Shown here piece after piece: positions 35,678-42,856 of a stretch of DNA of 64,000 nucleotides; the first letter of the stretch is position 1, and the number at the start of each line of letters is the position of its first letter. Under the pieces are notes generated by a model, which was given only the letters and a program-made list of their open reading frames with translations, searched no databases and was not told where the DNA came from. The stretch is taken from contig NZ_VCBX02000001.1 in NCBI RefSeq assembly GCF_005938745.2, positions 3,072,001-3,136,000 on the forward strand, in the 5' to 3' direction. The stretch is from Rhodococcus sp. KBS0724. Lineage in GTDB: Bacteria > Actinomycetota > Actinomycetes > Mycobacteriales > Mycobacteriaceae. The translations under genes were made by a program, and so were the position numbers.

Positions 35678-36105
35678 ATGAACAAGATCGAAGTCAGGTT
35701 GGTCGACGTGAACGTGCCGGGGGTGCAGGGATTCTGTCCTTCGCGGTAGGGCCGGGAGACGTGGACCGTCTCGGCAGAGCATCTGACCTCGATCGGAATG
35801 GAGATGGCGTTCTCGCTGCGGCGTATGTCTGCGGGAGTGTCGTCGGCGTTGCGGGTTGGCGACAGAGTGGGCAGAGAATCGAACTGCTGCACATCGCCAC
35901 TGCGATGGCATACAGAAAGCAACGTGTTGCCCAAACACTGGTCGACTGGCTGCAGGGTCGTTCGCCTGAATCGGAAATTGTCGCCGAAACCTATAGGGAC
36001 GCAGTCGGATTCTACGAGGCGACTGGGTTTATGGTGTGTTCACTTGGATACAAGTATCCAGGCGTCGAGCGTTTCGAGGTGGTACGCCAACCGGCGTCGC
36101 GATAA
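35678..36105 (+). pseudogene. GNAT-family acetyltransferase gene with a frameshift
   Basis: ATG at 35678 starts MNKIEVRLVDVNVPGVQG, a normal GNAT N terminus, but the frame ends at TAG (35747-35749). From about 35730 the coding signal continues one frame over as ILSFAVGPGDVDRLGRASDL, and onward through LAAAYVCGSVVGVAGWRQ, the acetyl-CoA loop region MAYRKQRVAQTLVDWL and the C-terminal YRDAVGFYEATGFMVCSLGY, to the stop at 36105. A single missing base in GCAGGGATTC would restore about 142 residues. The 3' part could still be read from GTG at 35761, giving a truncated 114-residue protein. Confidence 0.6.
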
Positions 36106-36215
36106 TCCTTCACCGAGGGGCGAGACCGTCCTCGGTGGCCATCCCGGAGAACAGAACGTCGGCGGCTTCACAGGTCGGTGCCCGTCTTGCGCCTCTCGCC
36201 GATTAGTGTCCAACA

Positions 36216-36620
36216 ATGGATCCTTTTCGCGGCGCATTTTCGTCAGGTGCAGGGACGCTCGGCACATTGGAGGTGTGCACGCCAGCGGCATATGTATCGA
36301 CTGGGGACAACGGAATTGTCAGCTTGGTGACACCGGCTGTATCAGGACCGGACGGAATCCGCTTCGAGTACCTCGCGATGTCGCTTGATCACGACGAGCC
36401 AGCCTTGATGCGTCACGATGCACAGGCGTATCTCGAACACAGCGGAGGAGTGATTCAGGCAGGTTGGGGCCTGTCCGGATCGATGCGTCACTCCGCTATT
36501 CAGTTTCACTTCCGCAAGCCCAAAGGTGTTGTACCGGCCTCGTACGCGTTCACTTTGAAAGTGATCGATTCTTCGTTCAATTCCGGTTGGTCTTCGGAGT
36601 TTTCGCTTGCTGTCACTTAG
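36216..36620 (+). CDS. hypothetical protein
   Basis: 134 residues, soluble, no signal peptide. Beta-strand-rich, with GDNGIVSLVTPAVSGPDGIR, IQFHFRKPKGVVPASYAF and FNSGWSSEFSLAV. No family recognised. It lies after the damaged GNAT gene and in front of a small membrane protein; the reading frame is clean and codon use normal, so I take it as real. A short beta-sandwich is the most that can be said. Confidence 0.5.
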   Translation: MDPFRGAFSSGAGTLGTLEVCTPAAYVSTGDNGIVSLVTPAVSGPDGIRFEYLAMSLDHDEPALMRHDAQAYLEHSGGVIQAGWGLSGSMRHSAIQFHFRKPKGVVPASYAFTLKVIDSSFNSGWSSEFSLAVT

Positions 36621-36705
36621 TGAGCGATTACGCAGCCGCAAGGAATTATCCGTGCAGATCCGTTGAACCGAATTCTCCTCGGGGCGCCTTCGGTATGGTC
36701 CGGGG

Positions 36706-37044
36706 ATGATGGTGCTTGGTGTTGGCTTACTGGTTTTCGGGGCAGGTGTGAACTGGCTGTACGCGGTGCGGTTGTCGATTCTCAATGCCGGGCGTCGATT
36801 GCCGATTGTCACTGGGCAGTACCCCGTCAGGCCGCCCGGGCGTACGACCATGCTTCGCGGAGGCGGCGCAGGTATTTCAATATTTGGCTCTTTGATACTG
36901 GCACAAGAGCTTTGGTCCGAGCGGCCGCTGCTTGGACCGATTCTCTGCGCGGCCCTCGCAGTACTAGCCGTCGTGGTGCCTGCGCTGGTCGTCACCGTAG
37001 CGCACAACCGGTCTCTTCGTGCGCGCCCACAATCTAGCTCCTAG
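36706..37044 (+). CDS. small hypothetical membrane protein
   Basis: 112 residues. Three hydrophobic segments: MVLGVGLLVFGAGVNWLYAV (about 2-21), GAGISIFGSLILAQEL (about 54-69) and LCAALAVLAVVVPALVVTVA (about 79-98), with a short basic tail. No motif or family recognised. It sits between two other unknown genes on the same strand, 168 bases before the next start. Confidence 0.5.
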   Translation: MMVLGVGLLVFGAGVNWLYAVRLSILNAGRRLPIVTGQYPVRPPGRTTMLRGGGAGISIFGSLILAQELWSERPLLGPILCAALAVLAVVVPALVVTVAHNRSLRARPQSSS

Positions 37045-37212
37045 GGTTCTGCGAATTTCACCGATTTTCGCCAGTTCGATCCGCCCCTCGAAAATCTGGC
37101 GCCACACTTCGTTCATCGCGCGCCAAGACATTCAACGCCACGCTGTAGACAGATCGGGCACGGGACTTGCTCGAATTGGTACTGTCGTCGATATGAACCC
37201 AGTGAAAGGCGC

Positions 37213-38724
37213 ATGACGCGCCAACGCGCGCTTGTCGTGCAGATCGACGAAGTCGCAATCGAGGACGGCGAAATCGCGCCGCCGCGACTCGGTGACGTAA
37301 TCGAATTCCCGCTCCGCTTCGTGGAACACCCCGCGACAGTTGCCGACACGGTGACGATTTGCGTTCTCCTCGAAGCAAGCAATCACGACCCGGTTTTTCA
37401 ATACACCGGCCATGATTCGCCTCGCCGGTGGGAATGGAGTGGATTGCTGCGCGGTGACGGTTGGACAGCGTCATTGCGCGGTTTCACACCGCGAACCGGG
37501 CACGTCGAACTCACCGGCCGTTTCTACGGAGTGATGGGCTACAACACCCCCTCGTATGTACGTGGACGGGTGACCCGCGTGCAGTTGGTCAGCGAGCGCT
37601 ACCGGCGACCGCCGGAAAATCACGGATGGAACATCGTGCCCGGCCACCGCACGTTCCGCGACGTCGAGGTGGCGCCACGTTTCTTCGACAACGACATGTT
37701 CATGCGCGACGATCTATTCGAGGTTGATCGCGGCGTAGGCGTGCTCGTGGACCTCGATCTCGACGACGTACCACCCGTGCCGGCCCGCCCGTCGATCGTT
37801 CCGGGTGACGTGTCGGCGTCGGGCGAGACGTTGTGGGTCATCGACAGTCAATTGCCAATCGTGGTGAGCATCGACCCCGATCACGTTGCCCACGAGCATG
37901 TTCTGCCCGGTCCAATCGGACAGTCGAGGCACCTGTGGGCAACCCCGACGGGATGTTGGGTGGGCGGCAACGACGGACTGTACCGGTGTGTGATCGGTGA
38001 GGAGCCTCGGAGAGTCTTTCCCCACTCGGTGCATCAGGGAGCAGTGATCGGCGAGCACTTCCTGGCCTGCCCATCCGGCACGAGGTGGTCGCTGCACACC
38101 CAGGACCACGAACCTATCGCGGTGGAAGTGCCGGACGGATACGTCAGTTCGATCGCCGTCGTCGATGAGTTCTTTGTCGTTCTGGCAGAGCAGCGACATA
38201 CCGATGCAGTATCGAGCTACCGGCTGATTCGGGTGAACCTGTCCGGTGATGTGACCGTCGGTCCGGAACTGCCGCCGATGCAAGGTTTCCCTAGGCCATT
38301 TCTCGCTGGGTCACCACTTCGAGTTTTCCGCGGCAGTGTCGCGGTGGTGGTGCTTCCGGATCTGACGTACGGGGCGGTGGAGAAACTCGGAGGTGACGTC
38401 CGCCGTGGTGGTCAGATCGGGGACTTCGTGTGGATCATCGGTCACCCGCCGGACGGGACGTCGCGAACGCGATGGTGGCCGCTACCCGGCCCTGTCGATT
38501 ACGACCGCACTCGCCAGTTCTGGCTTTTCACCTTGTTGGATGCGGGCACTCTCGAACCGGTGAAGAGCACACCGATTTTCGCCACAAACCCCGCGGTGAC
38601 GATCGATAACAAGGGAACCATCTGGGTGAGAGGTGCCGGTGTGCAGTCGATTCCGGCGGAGACGATGCAGTGGCCGGATGACTTGGACGTAGCCGCCCTG
38701 CTCGATGAATCTCGCCGGCAGTAA
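37213..38724 (+). CDS. hypothetical protein, probable two-domain with beta-propeller-like C terminus
   Basis: 503 residues, soluble and acidic, with no signal or membrane segment. The first about 200 residues are beta-rich (RLGDVIEFPLRFVEHPATVA, HVELTGRFYGVMGYNTPSY). The remainder shows spaced repeats of the type GETLWVIDSQLPIVVSIDPD, RHLWATPTGCWVGGNDGLYR, YVSSIAVVDEFFVVLAEQRH and TIWVRGAGVQSIPAET, suggesting a propeller of about five or six blades. No catalytic motif. Codon use is typical of well-expressed host genes, so it is real. Function unknown; no operon partner beyond the small membrane protein upstream. Confidence 0.6.
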   Translation: MTRQRALVVQIDEVAIEDGEIAPPRLGDVIEFPLRFVEHPATVADTVTICVLLEASNHDPVFQYTGHDSPRRWEWSGLLRGDGWTASLRGFTPRTGHVELTGRFYGVMGYNTPSYVRGRVTRVQLVSERYRRPPENHGWNIVPGHRTFRDVEVAPRFFDNDMFMRDDLFEVDRGVGVLVDLDLDDVPPVPARPSIVPGDVSASGETLWVIDSQLPIVVSIDPDHVAHEHVLPGPIGQSRHLWATPTGCWVGGNDGLYRCVIGEEPRRVFPHSVHQGAVIGEHFLACPSGTRWSLHTQDHEPIAVEVPDGYVSSIAVVDEFFVVLAEQRHTDAVSSYRLIRVNLSGDVTVGPELPPMQGFPRPFLAGSPLRVFRGSVAVVVLPDLTYGAVEKLGGDVRRGGQIGDFVWIIGHPPDGTSRTRWWPLPGPVDYDRTRQFWLFTLLDAGTLEPVKSTPIFATNPAVTIDNKGTIWVRGAGVQSIPAETMQWPDDLDVAALLDESRRQ

Positions 38725-39309
38725 TCCCCGTCGACATCACCAGCGATCGAGGACTACGCGAGACATGGTCATCGATTCCGGTAACAGTGTCAGAGCAACG
38801 CGGCGGGTGCAGGAGAGCTGTGATCCGCCGAGTGGAGCGAGTACCGTTTCTCGGCTACGCAGTGGGCTGCTTCTCATCGGTGTAGTCAAGAAGTCGGTAT
38901 CGGTCGAATGCGTCCCCTGATGCAATTCTGCTCAGTTTGGCACGAAGCCGTACGGAGCGTTGATCGCTCCGCACTAATACCAGCATGTCGACGACTGCAC
39001 GACCTTCGGCCAGAACAGGGCGATGGTGTGCGCGGTCGGTGTCAGAGTCGGATCGACGTAGCGGTGCCGTTGATTGAGTGCAGGGCAAGGTATCTCGGCA
39101 AACGTTTTCCTCGGTTGCCCAGAGCTGTGCAGGTTCAGTGGACGAATCGCGGTGGTGGTCAGCTAGGTTCGTCGATTTTGAGTTGTCTTTCGATTCAGTG
39201 GCGTCAGCGAGTTGATCATTTCCAATCAGATGCAACACGGTAGCTTTTCGCGACTTCCACTACTACCTCGCCGCGCGGCAACCAGGTCGGCGACTCTGAA
39301 CTCAGACGG
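38725..39309. other. 585-base gap without a confident gene
   Basis: On the minus strand a 127-codon frame (38855-39238) has a convincing C-terminal half (GRAVVDMLVLVRSDQRSVRL, FDRYRLLDYTDEKQPTA) but a poor N-terminal half, so it may be the remains of a gene. Nothing supportable on the plus strand. Confidence 0.35.
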
Positions 39310-39711
39310 TCACTCGCCACGTCGTTCGAACATGCACACACCCCAACGCCCGTCTTCGGCCACTAGTGAAATCTGTGTTCGACTAGGAGTGGCGGCAGCA
39401 CCGTCGAATTGGACCGTGACCTCAACTGGCACTCGCGCCGAATCGCCCTCCACGATCGGCTCGTCGACGGCAGTCAGAATCGTCTTCGACGGAGGAACCG
39501 TTGCGCTCTGACTCTGCGCGGCGGAACATGAGTTCGCGTTGAGGCCTGCGACGTCGCCGGCGTTGTAGGCGTCGAAATACAGACGGACGGTGTTGGCGAT
39601 ATCACCGGGGTCTGCTGGCTCTGACGACGTGGGCTGGTCGCGGTCGTTGGCGCATCCCAAAAGCCCACCGAGTAAGACAATCGCGACCGCTGGGAGCACG
39701 AGCTTCCGCAT
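39310..39711 (-). CDS. putative lipoprotein
   Basis: 133 residues. Signal MRKLVLPAVAIVLLGGLLGC with lipobox LLGC. The mature domain (IANTVRLYFDAYNAGDVAGL, then VEVTVQFDGAAATPSRTQIS and VAEDGRWGVCMFERRGE) looks like an NTF2-like/DUF4878 cone fold, common in actinobacterial lipoproteins, with two cysteines that may pair. Function unknown. Start at the only suitable ATG; the short promoter region is followed by the relic at 39860. Confidence 0.65.
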   Translation of the reverse strand: MRKLVLPAVAIVLLGGLLGCANDRDQPTSSEPADPGDIANTVRLYFDAYNAGDVAGLNANSCSAAQSQSATVPPSKTILTAVDEPIVEGDSARVPVEVTVQFDGAAATPSRTQISLVAEDGRWGVCMFERRGE

Positions 39712-39859
39712 CGCCGTACCGTACCGTACCGCCTATAGTCGCTTCCCACGTCAACTGGCACGACAAGGACAGCTCTTGGATATAGAAAAGGGCTGTACCG
39801 GTACCGGGAGCCGCGAGCCTTACGTTCACGCTGAGTGGGAATTATCCAACCTGCAGGCG

Positions 39860-39989
39860 GGTGCCGGTGTACTCGGTCTATGCGTGTTGCTGATCATCGC
39901 AGTCGCCGGCTAATTCGTCGCCCAAGAGTTCGCCTACATGGCCGTGTACAGGTCCCGTCTCAACGCTCGCAGAATCCGGGGATTCGTGA
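39860..39989 (+). pseudogene. relic of a CNNM/CorC (HlyC-like, DUF21) transporter N terminus
   Basis: Frame reading VLGLCVLLIIAVAG, then TAA at 39911-39913, then FVAQEFAYMAVYRSRLNAR, and after a one-base overlap AESGDS and TGA. The FVAQEFAYMAVDRSRL motif is diagnostic for the DUF21 membrane domain of CNNM/CorC proteins, where a Tyr normally stands at the TAA. The rest of the about 430-residue gene is absent. Clearly non-functional. Confidence 0.7.
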
Positions 39990-40084
39990 GCCCGAGTGGT
40001 CGATGCTGGTTGATCGGGGGTAGTGAGGTGTTTTCGTCGCGTGTGGTGACGGTTGTTGCCGACGGTTGAAAAGTAGTCCACTCC

Positions 40085-40138
40085 CGACGAGGCGGGTTCT
40101 AGTCAACTGTTGCAACGATGACTAGAACCCGCCCGTCG
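40085..40138. repeat. large inverted repeat (20-bp stem, cruciform-like)
   Basis: Left arm GGCGGGTTCTAGTCA (40091-40105) pairs perfectly with TGACTAGAACCCGCC (40119-40133). Beyond a bulged A90 five more pairs form (CGACG with CGTCG). The 13-base loop contains the small palindrome GTTGCAAC. No T run on either side, so a DNA-level site or a bidirectional terminator are both possible. It lies 70 bases from the 3' end of the HEPN gene. Confidence 0.6.
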
Positions 40139-40209
40139 TTAACAGGCGCATTTCTCGTCGGTAGCGCTGGTTGGGTTCGGCGAGGTGGTTGAGCGGGGGA
40201 GTCGGCGGA

Positions 40210-40596
40210 CTACCCTCGAGCGGCCACTGCCTGCTTGGCTGCCTCGACCAGGTGTTCGGCTGCGCGGTTCATCTTCGTCAATTCCGCAGAGGTCAGGTCC
40301 TGGTGTGTGGAGGCGGCCTTATTCTTCAAGTTCAGCAGTGTGTTCAGGTGCCGTTCGGATCCACTGTCCGCGCGTTTGAGTAGGGCAATGGCCTCGCTGT
40401 GGTTGCCGGTGTTCGAGTACACGCCGAGGCGCAGGCAGCAGAGTACGTCCGAGGCGGCGGTACCTGCGTCGACGTACAAGTCCCCGGCGGCGTTGGGCAT
40501 CTCCTCTCCGAGATGGTCAGCGGCGTCGAAGAACTCGTTCGCTTTGGACATGCGCCCCGCGGTGACAACGGAGTCGCAGTCGCGTTGTCCCGCCAT
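40210..40596 (-). CDS. HEPN-domain protein, partner of a nucleotidyltransferase
   Basis: 128 residues, all-helical. The pattern DLYVDAGTAASDVLCCLRLG, GNHSEAIALLKRA and the terminal NRAAEHLVEAAKQAV is that of HEPN proteins encoded next to minimal nucleotidyltransferases. The usual RNase motif R-x4-6-H is not intact: the corresponding place reads LKNKAASTH, with Lys where Arg is expected, so nuclease activity is uncertain. It starts on the last base of the upstream gene (TGATG), hence translationally coupled. By analogy with MNT/HEPN pairs it could be the toxin or the effector of a two-gene stress or defence module. Confidence 0.65.
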   Translation of the reverse strand: MAGQRDCDSVVTAGRMSKANEFFDAADHLGEEMPNAAGDLYVDAGTAASDVLCCLRLGVYSNTGNHSEAIALLKRADSGSERHLNTLLNLKNKAASTHQDLTSAELTKMNRAAEHLVEAAKQAVAARG

Positions 40597-41237
40597 CAGG
40601 ACCTCTTCGCGGCTGGGCGCAGTTGTGCGTTGAACCAGCTCCGTGTTCCCGCTACGGTCAGGCCTTGCTTCGCCACGTCGCGGAGCAGGGGTTCGCCGGC
40701 GGCGGCCGCGGCGCGGAACTCGTCTTCGGTGTACTCGACGACTCGGCCGTCGTTGCCGGTCCACGCGGTGACCAGTCGGGCGAGTTCGGTTACCTGTTCC
40801 TCCCATGCATCGTCCCCGTCGTGGTCGGCGTCGGCGGCGCGCACAAGGAATAGGTCGATGTCGCTGTCGAGTTTCATGCGCCCGGTTGCTGCCGATCCGA
40901 ACACTGCGGCGTACCGGAGCGTCTTGCGCCACCCGTCCAGGTGCTTTTCGAGGCGCTTGAGGAAGGAGGAGTTCAGCTGTGACAGCGCCATAATGGGCTC
41001 GGCCGCGAGATGCTCGGTGTTGAGGCGGTAGGTGTTGGTCCTGCCTACCTGATCGTGCAGCACGACACCCTGCGCGACGAGGCGGGTGAGGACTTTGCGG
41101 ATGCCTTCGCCGGACCTCATGGTGAGGATGCGCTGGATTTGGCTGATCGTGAACGTGACCTCCGCGCTCGCCAAGACGGCAAGTACGTCGCCGTCCAGGG
41201 TCGGCGTTACCGTGGCGAATGGTCTGTTCAGCTGCAT
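40596..41237 (-). CDS. winged-helix / minimal nucleotidyltransferase fusion protein
   Basis: 213 residues. N-terminal winged helix (about 18-75: VLAVLASAEVTFTISQIQRI, then EGIRKVLTRLVAQGVVLHD, RTNTYRLN). C-terminal nucleotidyltransferase: VFGSAATGRMKLDSDIDLFL contains the GS and D-x-D catalytic core (about residues 113-132), and RVVEYTEDEF provides a possible third acid. In MNT/HEPN modules the nucleotidyltransferase modifies (AMPylates) and silences the HEPN partner; the fused DNA-binding domain suggests it also represses its own promoter, where two palindromes occur. ATG preceded by GAGGAGG. Very well coupled to the HEPN gene. Confidence 0.8.
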   Translation of the reverse strand: MQLNRPFATVTPTLDGDVLAVLASAEVTFTISQIQRILTMRSGEGIRKVLTRLVAQGVVLHDQVGRTNTYRLNTEHLAAEPIMALSQLNSSFLKRLEKHLDGWRKTLRYAAVFGSAATGRMKLDSDIDLFLVRAADADHDGDDAWEEQVTELARLVTAWTGNDGRVVEYTEDEFRAAAAAGEPLLRDVAKQGLTVAGTRSWFNAQLRPAAKRS

Positions 41238-41256
41238 GGCAGGGACCTCCTCGATT

Positions 41257-41290
41257 CCAACTAAAGTTGGACTATAGCAACTATAGTTGG
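41257..41290. promoter_or_regulatory. double operator upstream of the nucleotidyltransferase/HEPN operon
   Basis: Two palindromes: CCAACTAAAGTTGG (41257-41270) and CAACTATAGTTG (41278-41289), centres 20 bp apart (two helical turns). Both are built from CAACT/AGTTG half-sites. The intervening and second site contain TATAGT, which in the minus direction can serve as a -10 element. The first base of the gene lies 20 bases away. Probable autorepression site for the winged-helix protein. Confidence 0.7.
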
Positions 41291-41401
41291 AGTAGTGCGA
41301 AGAAGTCCGGACACGCGAACACCAGGGTTTTTTGCCAGTGCAACAATCGGGGGCCAGTTCAGAGTCGGGGCGTTCCTGCTGTCCAGCCCAATGGCTTCGG
41401 G

Positions 41402-41860
41402 TCAGGTCTGCTTGCGGCTCGCGATCTGGTCAGAGAGTTGCTGTACGTGGGTGGGGTCGGCGTCCCGGGCTAGGGCGACGTAGTGGTCCATGACGGCCGG
41501 CCGGTAGCGAAGGGGCAACGTCTGTCCTGGGGTGAGTCGGGTGAGCTCGGTGATCGTGAGGTCTTCGTCGGCGATTCCGCGGAACGTGATGCCGTTGGCG
41601 GTCTCCACGTCGAACATCAGGACCACGCGGGGGTTGCTGTTGACCTCTCGCCAGTCGACGAGAACGCCGAGTGCAAGCGTTCCTGTACGTAGTTCGGCAG
41701 TGCGTTTGCGTGCATCGCTGCTTAGGAATGGGTTCGGGGCGACGCCAGGGAAGTCGGGTCCGACGCCGAGCGATTCGCGACTCAGGTCGGGCCTGAGCTG
41801 CGCCATCAGATCGTTGAGCGTCTTCGTCGAATCGTTGCGCTTCTTCTTCGAACCGAACAT
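41402..41860 (-). CDS. hypothetical protein
   Basis: 152 residues, soluble. The N terminus is basic (MFGSKKKRND), followed by LRPDLSRESLGVGPDFPGVA, a beta-rich middle (LALGVLVDWREVNSNPRVVL) and a helical tail (DADPTHVQQLSDQIASRK). I do not recognise it. It reads away from the small membrane-protein gene and towards nothing obvious. It lies 165 bases upstream of the nucleotidyltransferase start on the same strand and is not co-transcribed with it if the double operator is the promoter. Confidence 0.5.
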   Translation of the reverse strand: MFGSKKKRNDSTKTLNDLMAQLRPDLSRESLGVGPDFPGVAPNPFLSSDARKRTAELRTGTLALGVLVDWREVNSNPRVVLMFDVETANGITFRGIADEDLTITELTRLTPGQTLPLRYRPAVMDHYVALARDADPTHVQQLSDQIASRKQT

Positions 41861-41942
41861 CCTGACCCCTCCCTACAACGGTGCCGGAATCTCGGCCTGG
41901 CGCTTCGCCCTGATTGTGATTGTAGGTCGCGTGTGACCTGGG

Positions 41943-42155
41943 GTGATGACATGTCCCTGGGTGGGTGTGTGGTGCGCGTCGGGCGGGGTCGTTCCCGCGC
42001 TGGTGGTCTTGCTGGTCGCACTGGTGACACACTTCGAGGAAGTTTCGCTGCGGGATCAGTGGGGAGATGTAGCGCCCATCCTGCTCACGACCGGCGCATT
42101 AGGCGCTCTCATGGTAGTTGGCATATTCAAGGTAGCCAAACTCGTCAACAAGTGA
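41943..42155 (+). CDS. small hypothetical membrane protein (70 aa)
   Basis: 70 residues with two hydrophobic segments: VVPALVVLLVALVTHF (about 16-31) and ILLTTGALGALMVVGIFKVA (about 46-65). GTG start. It overlaps the next gene by 4 bases (GTGA), so the two are coupled. Function unknown. Confidence 0.45.
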   Translation: MMTCPWVGVWCASGGVVPALVVLLVALVTHFEEVSLRDQWGDVAPILLTTGALGALMVVGIFKVAKLVNK

Positions 42156-42367
42156 AAAACGCACAAACGATCCATGCTTACGGGCGGCAGGTCAGGCATG
42201 GAAAACGCCGAGCTGTGAAGACATTCAAGCAACTGCGCCGACAAACGAAATCCGATTCGACGGCGCCACAATCGTCGCCAGAGCCGCGGCGTCGTCCATC
42301 TGCGAAAGTGCGCGCTCAGCAGCAGTTGCAGATGATCACGGGCGCGTACAGCGAACTCACCTCTTGA
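42152..42367 (+). CDS. small basic hypothetical protein (71 aa)
   Basis: 71 residues, strongly basic (KRRAVKTFKQLRRQTKSD, EPRRRPSAKVRAQQQLQM). The start GTG overlaps the previous stop. No domain recognised; the charge suggests nucleic-acid or membrane-surface binding. Together with the preceding small membrane protein it may act as a unit. Confidence 0.45.
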   Translation: MKNAQTIHAYGRQVRHGKRRAVKTFKQLRRQTKSDSTAPQSSPEPRRRPSAKVRAQQQLQMITGAYSELTS

Positions 42368-42501
42368 AGAGTTCGAGGGATTTCTTCGAGGCGGCAGGGG
42401 AGCTGAGCGCATCGGGGCGTGACCTCTGCCCGGTTCCCGCAACCGAGGGACAAGATTATCCACTATTTTGTGTATCCATAATTATCTGTACTATTTCCGG
42501 T

Positions 42502-42831
42502 GTGGATACTTTGTTGCATCGTGACGCACTGTCGAGGTTCGGATACGCCCTGTCAGACTCGACCCGGACCCAGGTATTACTCAGCCTGCGAGAGGCTCCG
42601 GGTTATCCGTCGGACCTCGCCGACCAGATTGGGGTCTCCCGCCAGATTCTTTCGAATCACCTTGCCTGCCTGCGTGGATGCGGACTCGTGGTCTCCGTTC
42701 CTGAGGGGCGCCGGACGCGGTACGAGTTGGCCGATCCTCGGATCAGGGACACTCTCGGCGCCTTGATGGATCTCGTTCTCGCCGTCGATCCCACCTTGTG
42801 CCCGAAATCGGATGACGAAAGCTGCTGCTGA
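42502..42831 (+). CDS. cmtR: CmtR-type ArsR-family cadmium/lead-sensing repressor
   Basis: 109 residues. The winged helix runs through YALSDSTRTQVLLSLREAPG, GVSRQILSNHLACLRGCGLV and PEGRRTRYELAD. The sensor cysteines of CmtR are all present: two in NHLACLRGCG (recognition-helix region) and one in the C-terminal VDPTLC segment. It represses the cmt metal-efflux operon and releases DNA on binding Cd or Pb. The GTG start at 42502 gives the family N terminus; further upstream the frame reads unrelated sequence. AT-rich operator/promoter region upstream (42450-42501). First gene of a cmtR-DUF3703-P-type ATPase operon, as in Mycobacterium tuberculosis. Confidence 0.9.
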   Translation: MDTLLHRDALSRFGYALSDSTRTQVLLSLREAPGYPSDLADQIGVSRQILSNHLACLRGCGLVVSVPEGRRTRYELADPRIRDTLGALMDLVLAVDPTLCPKSDDESCC

Positions 42832-42856
42832 CCGCAGCGCGGAATCGAGCATTGCC

